Of a stretch of DNA of 64,000 bases, positions 35,026-47,346 are shown in pieces. Under the pieces are notes generated by a model. The model saw nothing but the letters and a program-made list of their open reading frames with translations. It was not told the DNA's origin and searched no databases. This stretch comes from Neckera pumila (Eukaryota > Streptophyta > Bryopsida > Hypnales > Neckeraceae): positions 30,763,445 through 30,827,444 of the forward strand of contig OZ018411.1 of assembly GCA_963969595.1 (NCBI GenBank), in the 5' to 3' direction. Numbering within the stretch: the stretch's first letter is position 1; every line of letters begins with the position of its first letter. The translations under genes were made by a program, and so were the position numbers.

Positions 35026-36600
35026 AAAAATTTCAGTTAATTCTCCTGTTGCCCCTGCCTTTGACTCCCAAAGGGCAACAGTGGTGGGTAAGAGAGGAGA
35101 GCCAGGGAAGGCAGGGTAAATAATCAATCATCAGGCAATCGATGGAGGGCGGATGGGCGACTACTAGGTGGAGGACAGGCGACTGGGAGAAGGGAGTAGG
35201 CAAGCGGGTAGGCGACTAGGGGGCACCATCAGGCTGGGGAGGTCAATGCTTCCCTGTTGCGCTGCCACTCTGCTCTGCGGAAGGTGGCGCAACCTTCCAA
35301 TTTCAAATTTTTGGACGAAAATTTGAGAAACCTAGAGCGCAATGCGTTCAAAATTGGAATCCAAAGTTGAATTTTAAGATCTTGAGGTCAATTGATGGTG
35401 CATGATCATCCAATTTGAGAAATTGGTTGCTAAACGGAACTTCTTCAATGCAAGTCCAAAAACTAATTGAAGCTGAATTTGCCCAAAGCAATTAAATTTT
35501 TGATTCACAAACATCCAAGATTGCAATTTCGAACAACTAATTGAAGCATTTACAACCAAATGGGGCTCCATGCTCTTAATTAGCCGGCCTTCACTTCCAA
35601 AAAGTTGTATTATAGTAACACCTGTTATTTCCACCACAACAAATGAACGTGCAAAATTAATGCTAATTGGTATACAATTCGATGTGCATAGACCTACATT
35701 TGAAGTTTCATTGCAATCACGCAAGAAGGGAGGCAAAAATTGGAGCCCATTTTGCAAAGTTGAAGCTTTTCTATTTTTGAAGAGTAGATGAAAGATTGCA
35801 ACTTCACAGCGTGTGCGAGAGCTTAGGGAGTTTCTCATTATCAAAGAGAGGTAGAATTACAATCATGAGGTCCAGTCGCAAGGAAAAAGAGGTACAACTT
35901 TGTGCCCCTTACTTAGCTATAGTTTCAAAAATGCTCCTCCATTCTTTGATGTTTTTTTTTTTTTTTTTTTTTCTGAATTTTTGCAGATTGTTTGGGATGG
36001 GCTTCCAATGCGTTGTTGTTGCAAATTAATAGCATTATCAATACAAATTTCACCGGATCCACCATCTTCAAGTACAAGTCCATTACCTGCAGATGTTCAT
36101 ACTCCCACTTTGGAGTGTCCAACTCCTCTTCCTATTCCACTAGTAACTTGTAAAGAAGAAGACAACTTCAAATTTGAAGACACACTACACATTGGAGCGG
36201 ACAACCCCAATTTCTTTGACACTCACTCCAAAAACAAGATGGTAGAAAATTCAGCTATGAAGAATTTGAGGAGGATAATTTTGATGAAGTTATTTATGCA
36301 TTTGATGAGGTCCACTCATTGGAAGATTGTTTTGGCCACCAGAGTTGCTATACACTTCACAAGCTTTGTCTACAATCAAATCTATACAGCTACGACGGAC
36401 ATTGTTCAAAAATAAAGAAGTGAATTTTTCCTCTGTACAAGCTAGTGTTGACAGGGATGAGGGTGGCAGGAAGCGGCTCATCGGCATTGACTTCCAGAGA
36501 AGCGTCAACACACTATTAGGATGACGAGGATGATATGGAGGCATTCGAGAACAACATTTCATGGCACCTTCTGCCATAGATGTCACAGTACAGGGCAAGC
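35026..36600. other. Unrecognised sequence with several open frames
   Basis: Frames of 100-171 codons occur on both strands (for example 35374-35844 minus and 35900-36415 plus). A tract of about 23 T at 35949-35971 lies in the plus-strand one. None shows a domain I recognise, and the strands overlap, so no gene is called. It may be decayed transposon or pseudogene DNA. Confidence 0.4.
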
Positions 36601-37744
36601 AAATTCCTAGTTATACTTCCAAAAATCACTCTAAAGCATAACAAAGTGACTCTAAAGATCAAACCCGCAAGATTCTGTGAAGTATCTAACCTTATTTAGT
36701 ATCTAAGCTTAGTCGGTATCCATATTTTCTTTTCCGGTCCTAACACCATAACCAGAAACACAACAACACCGAAAACTACAATTGGACCCTTCTCTCCTTC
36801 TCTGATCCGTTCAATTATCCGATCCGGTCTGATCAACTCATATTCGCTCTTACCATCCTCCGATTTAGTTTTACCTTTGTTTCACCACTAGAGGATTCGC
36901 TGCTTGCTTTTGAGAGTGGCAAGCCCACCACTCCTTCCGTGATTTATAGTGGCTGAAAACCCACTTTTCTATCCTCCAATCTCCTACACTAATCCGGATC
37001 CGGTTTGATCCCTCACAGCAATCCAAAGAACTCTCTGGATCACAGGTCACATAAAGACTCCCCATACAATCCTCTCATACTACAACAAATTTGGCGCCAA
37101 GTTCCATCTGTACAAAGTCAGGTGGTTACATGTGTATCCGTCCGTTCCAACATCAACTAAAGCTCTTCCATTTACCAACTAAGTCAGTGAGATCTCTCAA
37201 GAGATCGGACACTCAACCGAGTTTCCCACCCAAGAATTCTAGCGCGACTAAGGAATCCCTCTCTATCCGCCTAGCCTAACAACGACTTTCTCATCCGGAA
37301 ACCTAAACCTTAGAAGTGCTGAGGAACTGAAATCCACTCCCAACTCTATCATTACTCGCTCACTTGCACATAAGATCATAACAAGAACACCAAAGGGAGA
37401 AATCACCCCCAAACCAACGTGTGCCTTCCTAACTTCTCACTATATAGCCCTGCCACACATGGAAGAGACACACAAAAAGAAGCCAATAGAAGGTACAAGC
37501 AAAATTTAGGTAAAAAGACTCCCAGCTCCCAAGCAGGGATTGGCTTTATATACAACTGATTTACAAAGGCAAAAAGGCCCCCTCGAAAATTCGTGCGGAA
37601 CTTCCGAGTCCAATTCTAACCGGTCAGACTGGATCAACATTCGATCCGGTCCAAACTATCTTACACAAAATACATTCCTACCTACTCTACAACTCCCTCA
37701 CCCAGTGTAGGATTTTTGAATTCCGCGGGTAATTGGTTGAAGAC
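36601..37744. repeat. Diverged copy of the gag-like element's outer region
   Basis: Strings such as TTTCACCACTAGAGGATTCGCT correspond in order to TTTCACCCTCAGAGGGTTCACT in 37745-38780, and CTACAACAAA follows in both. It is rich in CCGGATCCGG-type strings, like the whole family. No coding sequence. Confidence 0.5.
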
Positions 37745-38780
37745 GTCTGTCGTATGCGCAATCTAGGCGTAAGTATCTTTAGCCACAATATTGTGCTAAA
37801 ATGACACGAGTTATCGTCCTAGGAAATTCCAAGATGATGTTGCACATTCCAAGTTTCCAGATTCTCTTTTCTCCTCAATCCAATCACCTATTCATTTCTT
37901 TCCGAAACTTTCTACTATCCGGAATTCTATCCGAATCCGGTTCAACCCGAAATCCGGTTTCCACTTCCAAATCAAAATGGTTTCTTTTACCTCTGTTTCA
38001 CCCTCAGAGGGTTCACTTTGATCTTTCAAGGGGTAGGGACTTCACCACTCTGGTTCTCACACTTACTAAATTTGACAAACACAAACACACCCACCCACCC
38101 AAATAGTTAAAGGAGTTGCAACAGGGAGAGAAGATCCGGATCCTCACAACTTCCTAGACACCCAATCTGGAAAGCAGGTCACTCAGGACTCGATCCACTC
38201 CTCACTACAACAACAGATTACAAGGTTTCAGAACCTACCGGGGGTGGTTTGTTAAGTGCTAGACCTTTCCAAGGTTGGCAGACCTTCCGGGAGAGTGGCG
38301 ACTTCCTCTGGGCGGGTGCTTACTTTTGCACGGGTTGATAGCCGGACTCGCTTCCGCTACTTAGTCAACCGGATCACTGTTATGGTAATTTAAAGGCGCT
38401 GTGCACTTCCACTCAGTCAAGAATCTAATACTGTCTCAAATGTACCTTTCAAATGGAACCGATTGCCCAAGATCCAGATTCCTCATCACCCGTCTTCCCT
38501 CACACTCTAGTACAGTCATAAGCATTCAGACCAACACTTAAACACAAAGATGAAAATCCGGAAGCTCACACAGCACTTAGATTAAAAGAAAGGAATGGAA
38601 TACAAAATAAAAATCTACTAGGAGGGAATACAAGCACAACCAGCTTGACAGCCTTTAAAACTCTACAAACAATCAACACCTAAAAGCCCTAAAAAACAGC
38701 TCCGGGAATCCGGGCAGCTAATTAGAGAACCCCCCGAAATACTCGGAAAATCCACTACCGGCTCGTTCTAAAAATAAATG
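37745..38780 (-). repeat. Terminal non-coding region of gag-like element 1
   Basis: It begins TGTCGTATGCGCAATCTAGG on the plus strand; the same start is at 63066. Seen from the coding (minus) strand it therefore ends in CGACA, compatible with an LTR ending in CA. It lies downstream of the minus-strand coding relic 39964-38863. An exact long terminal repeat pair was not established. Confidence 0.5.
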
Positions 38781-38862
38781 TGGAACCAAGGTCCCAAGCG
38801 CGGAAAACCCGTTCCGGAACTAGAATTCAAATCCTAATCGAAAATCCAAACATCCTAACTAA

Positions 38863-39964
38863 CTATTTCCTCCACGACTTCTTCGAACTGTTGTTGCCTT
38901 GCGTCCCTCCTGTCGTCTTCGTGGGAGTGTTCCGGACACTTGCCCAGGTCTGGATTAGACGCTGGATCAATGGAGTTGTTGTGACTTCCGTCTCCTTGTC
39001 ATCAGATAAGACTAACTCCCTATCCGACTCCATGTCAATGCATTGCTCCAATGAAGCTCCAACCAGATCCTCTTCACCACCTTCCTCCTCTTGCTCAAAT
39101 GCTTCCTCCATGTGGGTGAAATCTTCTAGATGTATCCTGGTCGGATTCTCCACCATAGGCATCTGACTCGTCAAATCCGTCCGCACCGGAGAAACCAAGA
39201 CCGTGGATCCCATGTTCCCCTCTGGTACCCTTGCCGTGCGAGGAGGGAACGTGACCAGAACCGTCTACACCGGAGTTTACTGAACCACTGGAGACCAAAC
39301 CTTTCTTGGTAACCTCCGCGGTTAACCTCTCCCTCCTTTATGACGGCCCTGCCTGACCTGCACACTGAGCCGTAACATCCTTGAGCAAGGCTTGAAGCCC
39401 TTGCTCCGATATGGGAGTCCTTCCGGTGGAGACTGGTTTGGCTGGAGTCTTCCACAACTGCGCACTCTGCATTTTCGGAAATTTGGTGAAGTCCATGACT
39501 GTCGGATCGAGAAAGCCCAATAGCTTCTTCATCTCCGCCAGTACGTTCTCCATCTTGATAGCATAATCCACCAGGATCTTGAGAATCATACTTCCGGTCA
39601 CGACGCCCTCTTGAACTAACTTATCGGTGAAGAGCCGGGCATGCGTGATTTGATCCGCGGGTTGTCCCACCAAATCTGTAAGTGTCCTCACTACTTGCAT
39701 CGCATCCGACTCTCTCTTGGATGCAAACTGGAGGGCTTCATTCGCAACCCCCAAATGGGTCTGGAGTTGGATCTTCTCCTCCTCCAGTTTCCGGATCTGG
39801 TCCTCTTTCCTACTGAGCAAGGTTGGATCCGAGCGCTTTCTAAGTTCCTCCAAAATCTCGTTCAGTTCCACCTTCATTTTGTCCGATATCATGCATATAA
39901 AATCCACCAATTCCTCATACCGTTTCCTTGCCTTCTGGAACCACTCCTCTCTAGAATTGAACAA
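38863..39964 (-). pseudogene. Gag-like coiled-coil protein, C-terminal half (copy 1)
   Basis: A frame at 39964-39338 (208 codons) has a strong heptad pattern (KMKVELNEILEELRKR, EEKIQLQTHL) followed by ARLFTDKLVQEGVVTGSMIL, which matches NLFDQQVMVEGRQLHQKLIL of copy 2. A second frame, 39213-38863, carries an acidic tail (EEAFEQEEEGGEED). The N-terminal half is missing. It is a decayed member of the family best seen at 40629-42790. Confidence 0.6.
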
Positions 39965-40628
39965 CTTGTCAGAACCTGAAAATCCACTTTTACTAATTTA
40001 AAATATAAATGAAGGAATAATATTCTTCTTAGCAGTAGATTTTTTCAATTTTAAGATAGTTATAGACCGTCTAATGTTTAGAACCGGAAACCGGAAGTGG
40101 ACTGATCAGGAATCTATGTAAAGGCTAACCGAATATACCGGAAACAAGGAACCGGAGTTTGAATTCGCCTAGACTGGATCAAGAAAGGGGTAACAGGAAC
40201 CGGCATCCAACGGTGACCTACTTAACTCTATGGAACTACGGGAACGTTCTAATCATTAGTTAACGAAAATCCTAAACGGGCAGATTTAACGGGCAAAGCC
40301 TGGATTAGGGGAATCATTAAGAGCAGCTAGGATTGGCTCTCTTAAACTCCATCCGTCCAGAGACTGGTCACTTACATTTTCCTGCCCTGACTGAAAGATG
40401 TAGCAACGTGCACCATTACTGGTTTCCGGTCTGTGCATCAGTATTGGGTTGTGAGTTGAAAGACTGCGGAAGAGAGTGCTTGAGGAACATTAAGCGCAAG
40501 AGAGAGGTCTGCTAGCATCCTAGCTTAGCATTAGTGCTTGCACAGCTGAAAGGGAGAAAGAGAGTCGTGAGGACCACTCTTTTTCCGATTTCCGAGAGTA
40601 GACTGGCCGCATCCTAACGGAAGGAGAG
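39965..40628. other. Junction between two opposed gag-like elements
   Basis: GGAACCGGAA-type strings are frequent, and the right part should be the 5' region of the plus-strand copy 2. No further coding sequence is recognised. Confidence 0.4.
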
Positions 40629-42790
40629 ATGGCTGCAAGTTAGAGCAGAGGAGCCACCATCTCGCTCCGGTATGTGACGCCACGATTGCTCATGGACAAG
40701 AAGGAGCTAGCGGAGCTGAAGGAAGACTTGGAGCAGATGGAGTGCGCTGAGTTCCTGATCCGACTGTGGGACTTCAGATGCGAAGCAATAGTGGCGGAAT
40801 TGAGGCCTGGAGCGCCAACTCGCGCCGCGACCACAATCCGTGCAAAGCCCAAGCGATGGACGGCGGACATGTGGAGGAAGGTCTATGTATTCGACCATGA
40901 AGACGAAGGAAGTGCATCCCGGAAACACAAGTATACGGTGGGTAAGTTCCGAAACCCAATTAGTAAGAAAGACGGGTTCTCAGTCACCGACTGTATCAAT
41001 CAAAGAGAGAAGCGGTTGTTACAGTATGTCTTGGCCATTTTCAACCCGGAAAGGCCAAGCTGAGTTTCTCTGATATTAGCCAACATAATATTTGTCGCAT
41101 TGTCTGGAGACCGGAAAGTAGATTGGGGAGTGGTCATCCAAGACCAAGTACTGAAGATAGTGAATAATGTTGGGAAGGCCAAGCCTTTCGCCATCTGTCC
41201 GTTCTTGTTTCATTTGTATCATTTTGAGGGGGTGATGACAAAAGAGGAAGAGGTAGAGTATGAGGCTATTGCTGCCCTGGTAGAATTTGAAGTTCCGGAC
41301 TTAGATCCTAAGACCGGAAATGAGGAAGAATCCTCAGATGAGGGAGACGATGAGGATAAGCAGAGCGAGTCTGAGGACGATGAGGATGAGAGTAAGATGA
41401 TGATTAGGGTGAGGAAACGAGAGGAAAGGGTCAAGTAGAAAAAGAGCAGATCAAGGATACCGATCCGGTCTGGAGAGACGAGCCGCTAGAGAGAATCACC
41501 CGAGAATTGAGCGACTTCAGCAACCGGTACGAGATAGAGCGAGGGACGATGCAGACCATCTGCACCACAGTGGGCGCCGTCCACCCAGCTCAAGCCTTAA
41601 CTCGGGTAATACGGCTTACCCGAGAGAAGGAGAAGAATGAAATCAAGGAAGAATTGACAAAGCTTTCCGGCCAAGTGGCCACTCTTAAACAGGAGTTGTA
41701 CCAGAAAACAGAAGAGGTGGAGAAGGAGAAAACGTTCTCCAAGCAGACGCGAAACACCATTTTCCGAATCCGGGAATTCATCATCCATCCGGGTGAAGTT
41801 GTCAACAAGGCTAACTTGTTTGACCAACAAGTAATGGTGGAAGGACGACAGCTGCATCAGAAGCTCATATTGACTATGGTGACTTATCACAAGAAGATGG
41901 AGTCCACACTGGAGCAGTTGCAAGAAGTGATGCGCGAGGTAAACCCTCGAAGTGATCCTGCACCGAGACCGAAACTGGATCACGAACTAGTTCAACAGCC
42001 AACAGCAGAGGACAAGGATAAAGGTGAGACTCCTCACAAGCAACCAAACCTACCTGTACCGGAGGAGCACCAAGAAGCCAAGACAAGTCAGGTGCAGGAA
42101 ACTGAGGTGGAGATCACCAAAGTCACCGACTTAGATCCGGAGGATGACGAGTTGGAGATCACAAAGGTGACGGGACCGGATCCAGCAAAGGCACAAGGAC
42201 CGGAACCGGCTACCGGACCAGGAAGGTCTATTCCAAGGGAGAGTGCCAAGGCAAAGCAGATGAGTGCCCTCTCACCCTCCAAGTCTTCTCCCAAGACTCC
42301 CGGAAAGAAGGTGCAGTTTGGAGATGCAGGGAAGATGATGACCCTGATGCAGTCCGTGGTGAAGACAGAGACTGGAGCCGGTCGTGGCACTTCATCCGGC
42401 TCACCAAGTAAGGGCCTAATCAGGAAATCGGCTGAAGGAGATGCAACACCACAGAGCAAGGTAGCAAAGCCTGCTCTAGTCCCGCAGAAGAGAAAGGCTC
42501 CTGAACCACAGTCGACCAAGTAGAAATTCACCAAGGTCCAGGAGGAGGAGGAAAAAGAAGAGGATTTCGACTATGATGAAGAGGAATCCGGTTCCGACCA
42601 GGATTCTGAACCTTATTCGGATCCCGATCAGGCCTTGGTAGAGACCCGAGTGACAAAGGCGAAGGCGGCCAGAGAGAAGGCCAAAGTCCAGTCTAAACAA
42701 ACTACTAGGCCGCAGACCGGAAAGAAGCCCTTGACCCGGAAGGGACCAGCAAAGGCGGGGTTTTCTCCAGTTAAGAAGATTAGAAAGTAG
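40629..42790 (+). pseudogene. Gag-like coiled-coil protein, least damaged copy (copy 2)
   Basis: From ATG at 40629 the frame can be followed for about 720 codons with only four in-frame stops (TAG 40641, TGA 41061, TAG 41436, TAG 42521) and one frameshift near 41430. Order of parts: an N-terminal region with KRWTADMWRKVYVF and ISKKDGFSVTDCIN; a block with NIIFVALSGDRKVDW and PFLFHLYHFEGV; an acidic stretch (41320-41400); a coiled coil (41620-41760); a Pro/Lys/Glu-rich part; and a basic end. The same order is found in the other copies, so this was one protein. It looks like a retroelement capsid (gag-like) protein, but no protease, reverse transcriptase or integrase follows. It could also be a domesticated or unknown transposon protein. 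Confidence 0.6.
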
Positions 42791-43640
42791 GTGAAGGTTC
42801 TGATAGTAATTGTAGGGCTGCATGTCTAATTTTGACTAGTAGATGTGTAGGTATTTTTTTAGTTTAGAAGGAGTTAGGACTCAAGTTGACTCCGGATTTT
42901 TAGGATCTAAAATCCACTTTTAGTGGGATCTTTTTGACTGTAGCTTAAGTTACCTAAATTAGACATGGAGTTAGGAATGAAACGTGTCATTCCATTAGCT
43001 GTATTTAGCCTTATGCACTTTTTGAGTTTCAGGTGTAGTTTAGTATTTAAAGGCGGATTTTAGGTTTAATCCGGGTAGCATTTTCCATACTTTGTATTCC
43101 CAATTTTCTACAAATGCCGTTGGAGTTTTCTAATTTACAATTGTGAGCTGTACCTTTTAGCACTTGTCCATGTTATTGTGAAAGCAGTGAGATCGTGCAG
43201 ATTTGGATAAGGAGGAAGTGAAACTTGGATACAGGAAGTATCCAGTCCCTGGAGAGATTGCGTGTTAGACAGGATACAATAGGATTTCCTTGCGAGGATT
43301 AGAGCTGGCTTTTGTCAAGAAGCTGCTTTTGTCAAAAAATATTATAGCTCTCCCATTTTTTCCTGATGCCCCTTCTCTACCTAGGCCGTGGATTGTTCTG
43401 TAGTCTATCATTGTAGTAATTATTAGGAGAATCTAGACTTTCTTGCGTGACCTGCTAGCCTGCGTAGTCCATCCGGTCTAGTTGTGAGGACCTTCTCTTT
43501 CTCGTTGTTCTTGTCAAAGTTTTCTTTTTAAGTTTATATCGTGGGTCTTCTGACACATTAAAACTCGGAGGGTAGGAGTTAAGCTTCTTTCCTGAAGCCC
43601 AAAGTTGCAGATTCCTCTTGGTCTAGAGGTTAAACTCGAA
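42791..43640 (+). repeat. 3' non-coding region of gag-like copy 2
   Basis: Strings such as ATTTAAAGGCGG and TTTGTATTCCC (43047-43110) recur in inverse orientation near 38600-38660, in the corresponding region of copy 1. No coding sequence is seen. Confidence 0.45.
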
Positions 43641-43731
43641 TTTATTACATATAGTTACATACTCTAGACCGGATATATAATCGGGAAAGGAGTTTCCGGT
43701 TCCGGATTACTGGAGCTGGATCTGGTCTAGA

Positions 43732-44748
43732 CTAGTACTTGGGGTTTGTTTTGGGATACCAATTCACTGCATTCCGGCCACTTAGTAGAATTACATCGAG
43801 ATCTTTGCGGAACGATACACGAGTCACTTTAGGGTCCATTAAGGCCTTAGAGAAGGATTTTGTACTTTCTATGCTACAATACAACTTATTCCCTCCACGG
43901 TCTGAGAAGGTCCGGCCCGGTTCCCCTGTTTCTGGAACTTGCTGTTTCCCCCTTGCGTTTAGGTCAGTCGACTTCCGCTGCGAACTTTCCGCCCTCTCTA
44001 GCCTTGGCGGTGTCAGTTCCGGAACTGTTTTCTCGGCCTGCTTTTCCGGTTCCGGAGCCAGACCATACTTCAGCATCTCCTCGGCTACCTTGTAGTCCTT
44101 GGTTTCTTGCTCACTCACGATCCCGTTGTGGTAGTAAAGGTGGAAGAGGTAGGTGCTGAGTAGGTTGGACTTTGCCCTCTACACGCCGTCCGCCAATTTC
44201 TGCACCACGGCCTTCAATATCCTCCTCTAGTGTACCGGTCTATCCTCCATCACTCCAAAAATGGTGTTGCCCAACGTGCCGGTGAGCCGGGTCGGCTTCT
44301 CCGGATACAGGATCGGAACCAGGAATTCCAGCATCTGTCTCTGCCTCATGTCAATGCAATCGTGGATCGCTAATCCTTCCTTCGGATGGGGTAGATTCTG
44401 GAACTTCCCTTGAACATACCTGTCATTCCTCAAGGCATATCCGGAACCTGCCTTCCGGAATGAGTAGACTTCCGTCCACATCTCCTCGGTTCACTTGGCC
44501 GACTTCCCTCGCTTCGTCAATTCAAACTGATTCAGAGCTCCGGCCACAACTTTGTGGATCATCGCTTTGTCCTTGAGATTCCACGGCTTGCGCAATAATC
44601 CCACGCATTCCATGTTGTCCAAATCACCTTCCAAAAGCACCCGCGCTTTTGGATTCGTCGGTATAACCGGATTGAGCCAATTGGCCGTAACTGTTGGTTT
44701 GCAAGATTCCTCCATCCACATCGACCGAATCTTACTAACGCGGTGCAA
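43732..44748 (-). pseudogene. Gag-like protein relic (copy 3)
   Basis: Read on the minus strand: 44748-44491 (KARVLLEGDLDNMECVGLL), 44481-44227 (MWTEVYSFRKAG, KEGLAIHDCIDMRQRQML, TLGNTIFGVMEDRPVHW) and 44118-43732 (acidic tail). It follows copy 2 block by block, but stops break it and the coiled-coil part is absent or unrecognisable. Confidence 0.55.
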
Positions 44749-45158
44749 TCGGCACCCTCCTTTCCTTTTCTTCCTATCCGATCCTATCTCACCACTCTTT
44801 CACTCAGCTAATACGAGCTCCAAACCTGCAAATACACACGTATCCTCGAGCGGAAGAAAGAAAGAAAAGAAATGGAGGAGAACGGCTTAAGTAGCCGGCC
44901 AGCGACAGACACCCATTGGGACGGCCCATAAATGCGTCGCCTTTTTTCCAATGGAACCCTAATTCCCGGACCGGGACCTAGGTCGTAGGTTTCCAGAATC
45001 CAGATCACCTTCTGGATTATGGATCCCGTTAAGATCCATTCCTTACCCATTTTATAGTTTTTGCTAAGCCGGAACTTTCCCAGTTTCCTAGTTTGGCTAA
45101 CTGTTCCGGGTTACTACGTCCGTATTCGAAAATTTTGAAAAACCTCACTAATCTACTC
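44749..45158. other. Linker between gag-like copies 3 and 4
   Basis: Probable 5' leader of copy 3 and the tail of copy 4, both read on the minus strand. No additional gene is seen. Confidence 0.35.
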
Positions 45159-46809
45159 CTAAACTAATCCGGAATTCCGGAGTTTGACATTTTGTACTCC
45201 TACAACGTCTATCACATTCTTGCTCCGCTCCCCGGCTGCAGGATCCGGAAGATCTGATCCTGGCAATGAATCCAGATGAATTGCTTGTCCAGGTGCAGGC
45301 CCAGTCCTTTGTTGACTCTTCTTTGACTTAGGAGTCCGATCCTTAAGCTCCTTCGGATTGGATCCTTTTATTGTGAATGAATCTAGTAGCAAGAGGTCCG
45401 AAAGATGGATCTCTCTGGAGTACGTGGATCCGTTCAGCTTCTGGCTGCTAACGTCCATCCGATCGGCTGCCTCTTGTGCCGCCACCATTGCCGCTTCCAC
45501 GTAATCGATAAAATTGGTTAGGATCTGAACTATCTGGAAACCAGATACTTTCTTTTCCCCCTGTATTCCCTTGTCAAACAACTCCGCTTTGACAGCGATG
45601 GATTCGGAAGCTCCGAGAGTGGCCTTCACTGTCTCCGCCACCTTTCGGGTTATGTCCGCCATCTTCCGGACCGCGGTCTTGTTTTTTTTGAAGGCGACCA
45701 TATCTGCCTTTAATGTGTTGACTTCTTCCTGAAGCCAACAAATCTCTGCCTCTTGCTTCTTATGTTTGTCCGGATTGAAGATGTATAGTGCTATCTTAGC
45801 CGGTAGCTTGCTGTCCACCGGTGCACTCACCAGCTCTCCAATAATAGAGAGGGTACTTCTCTTGACCTCCCAATCTGCTCGTATTCTGCAGAGGATGTGA
45901 GTCAACTGATTGATTGGATCAATAGGGTCTTCGAGATCCGGTATCTCCACTTCCGGTCCCTGTTTTGTAGTAGACCGGTTGGTAGGAAGGGTTTATTTCT
46001 TATGAGGAGGCGTCGTCTTCATTTGCTTCCTCGTCCTGAGGTGCTCCTCCTCATTTTTTTCTTCTGTCTCTGGTTTAGATCCGGATACGTCCTCCAGTTC
46101 ATCATCCGAACCCGACTCTCCATACTTCAGGATGGATTTCTAAATCTTCCATGTTTTTTCCTTCTATATCGGTGAGGAGTTGGTTGCGTTGGTAGAGGTA
46201 AAAGCAGTAGGGACTCAAAGGAGTGGCCCTACTCTTTTCAACTCTAGTAACAAGATGGGACACCAAATCGTAAAAGATTTGGGCCCAGATTACTTTTCGT
46301 TCCCCTCTTAGGACTCCAAAAATAGTATTGCTGATGGTCATCGTCACCCTCATCGGCTTCTTCGGATGGACAATCAAAATCGGGACCTAGAGAAGGCGGA
46401 GGTGTTGGTTGTCTATGCAATCCGCGACTGCATATCCATCCTTGTTGCTTGGCTCTCCATGAAGTTTATTATAGATGAATTCAGCCCTTTGTCCTACCAT
46501 GCCTAAACCCTCTAACCGGAAGATGTAGACCTCTCTCCACCTCTCTTCTTTCCACTTGGTTGGACGCCCCCGGAAAGTATTGTCGAATTGATTCAACAAT
46601 TTGTCCTTTAGCTCTCTCACCATCAGCTCCTTTCTAAACCCCCAGGGTTTGTCCATCAACCCTAAACAGCCCATCACGTTGAGGTCGTCCATGAGCTCGG
46701 TTCTCGCCTGTTCCTCGGAGGGCATGACCGGAACTACTTTCCGGAGCTTAATCTCTGAGGAGGAATTGGGCGCTCCTAATCTACTCTTGCAAAGCTGAGG
46801 CATGGACAC
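45159..46809 (-). pseudogene. Gag-like coiled-coil protein (copy 4)
   Basis: Minus-strand frames in order: 46809-46387 (MSMPQLCKSRLGAP, VVPVMPSEEQARTEL, ERWREVYIFRLEG, NKDGYAVADCID), 46377-46102 (NTIFGVLRGERKVIWAQIFYDLVSHL, RATPLSPYCFYLYQRNQLL) and 45950-45159, a 263-codon frame with a coiled coil (AEICWLQEEVNTLKADMVAF) and AELFDKGIQGEKKVSGFQIV. Only two breaks separate them, so the whole was about 550 codons. Copies 5, 6 and 7 share the MSMPQL start. Confidence 0.65.
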
Positions 46810-47346
46810 GGATTTGGCTAGCTGGACCCTTTTCGGTTGCTACCTCACTCTCTCCTAGCTGCACGTCCCGTTTCTCACTTTCTCTTGTCCAATCTCAACC
46901 AGAAGACAACCCAAAACCTGCAGCCCACACAATCTCGGCGTCTCATGCACTCGCACTTAAGTCTTCACGCATACAACGGCTCTGGCGCAGACGGAGGCGT
47001 TAAAGCGTTCAAGGTCAGCTCCAAAACTCAAGGAAAGTAAAGGAGTGAAAATGAGGAAGACCAGCTTTTATATAGTCCCAGGACCCTGACTGGTCATCAT
47101 GACCTTTTTCAGTCTAGTCCATAGCAATCCGGTTCAACTTTAATCCGATCCGGGATAAGTTCCGGATGTGATTCCGCTCCTGAGTACTAATACTCTGATC
47201 GGATCACATCTAGTTTACTCCTTACTACGTTAACTTTGTCTATCTTTAGTCTTCTTCTGCCTCCTAGTAGAATCCGGAACCTAATTACTCATTTCCGTTC
47301 CAACTTCTAGGTAAGCAAGAAAAAACCAAAAATTCTGGTTTCAACA
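46810..47346 (-). repeat. 5' region of gag-like copy 4
   Basis: It begins on the minus strand at 47346 with TGTTGAAACCAGAATTTTTG, equivalent to the TGTCGCAACCAG start of copies 5-7, and carries ACTATATAAAAGCTGG (near 47070), a TATA box matching the one in copy 5. The leader leads to MSMPQL. No tRNA primer-binding site was recognised. Confidence 0.55.

Noticed and set aside
37745..39964. Complete LTR retrotransposon
   Set aside because: No matching LTR pair, primer-binding site, or reverse transcriptase/integrase was found; only a gag-like relic and an outer non-coding region.
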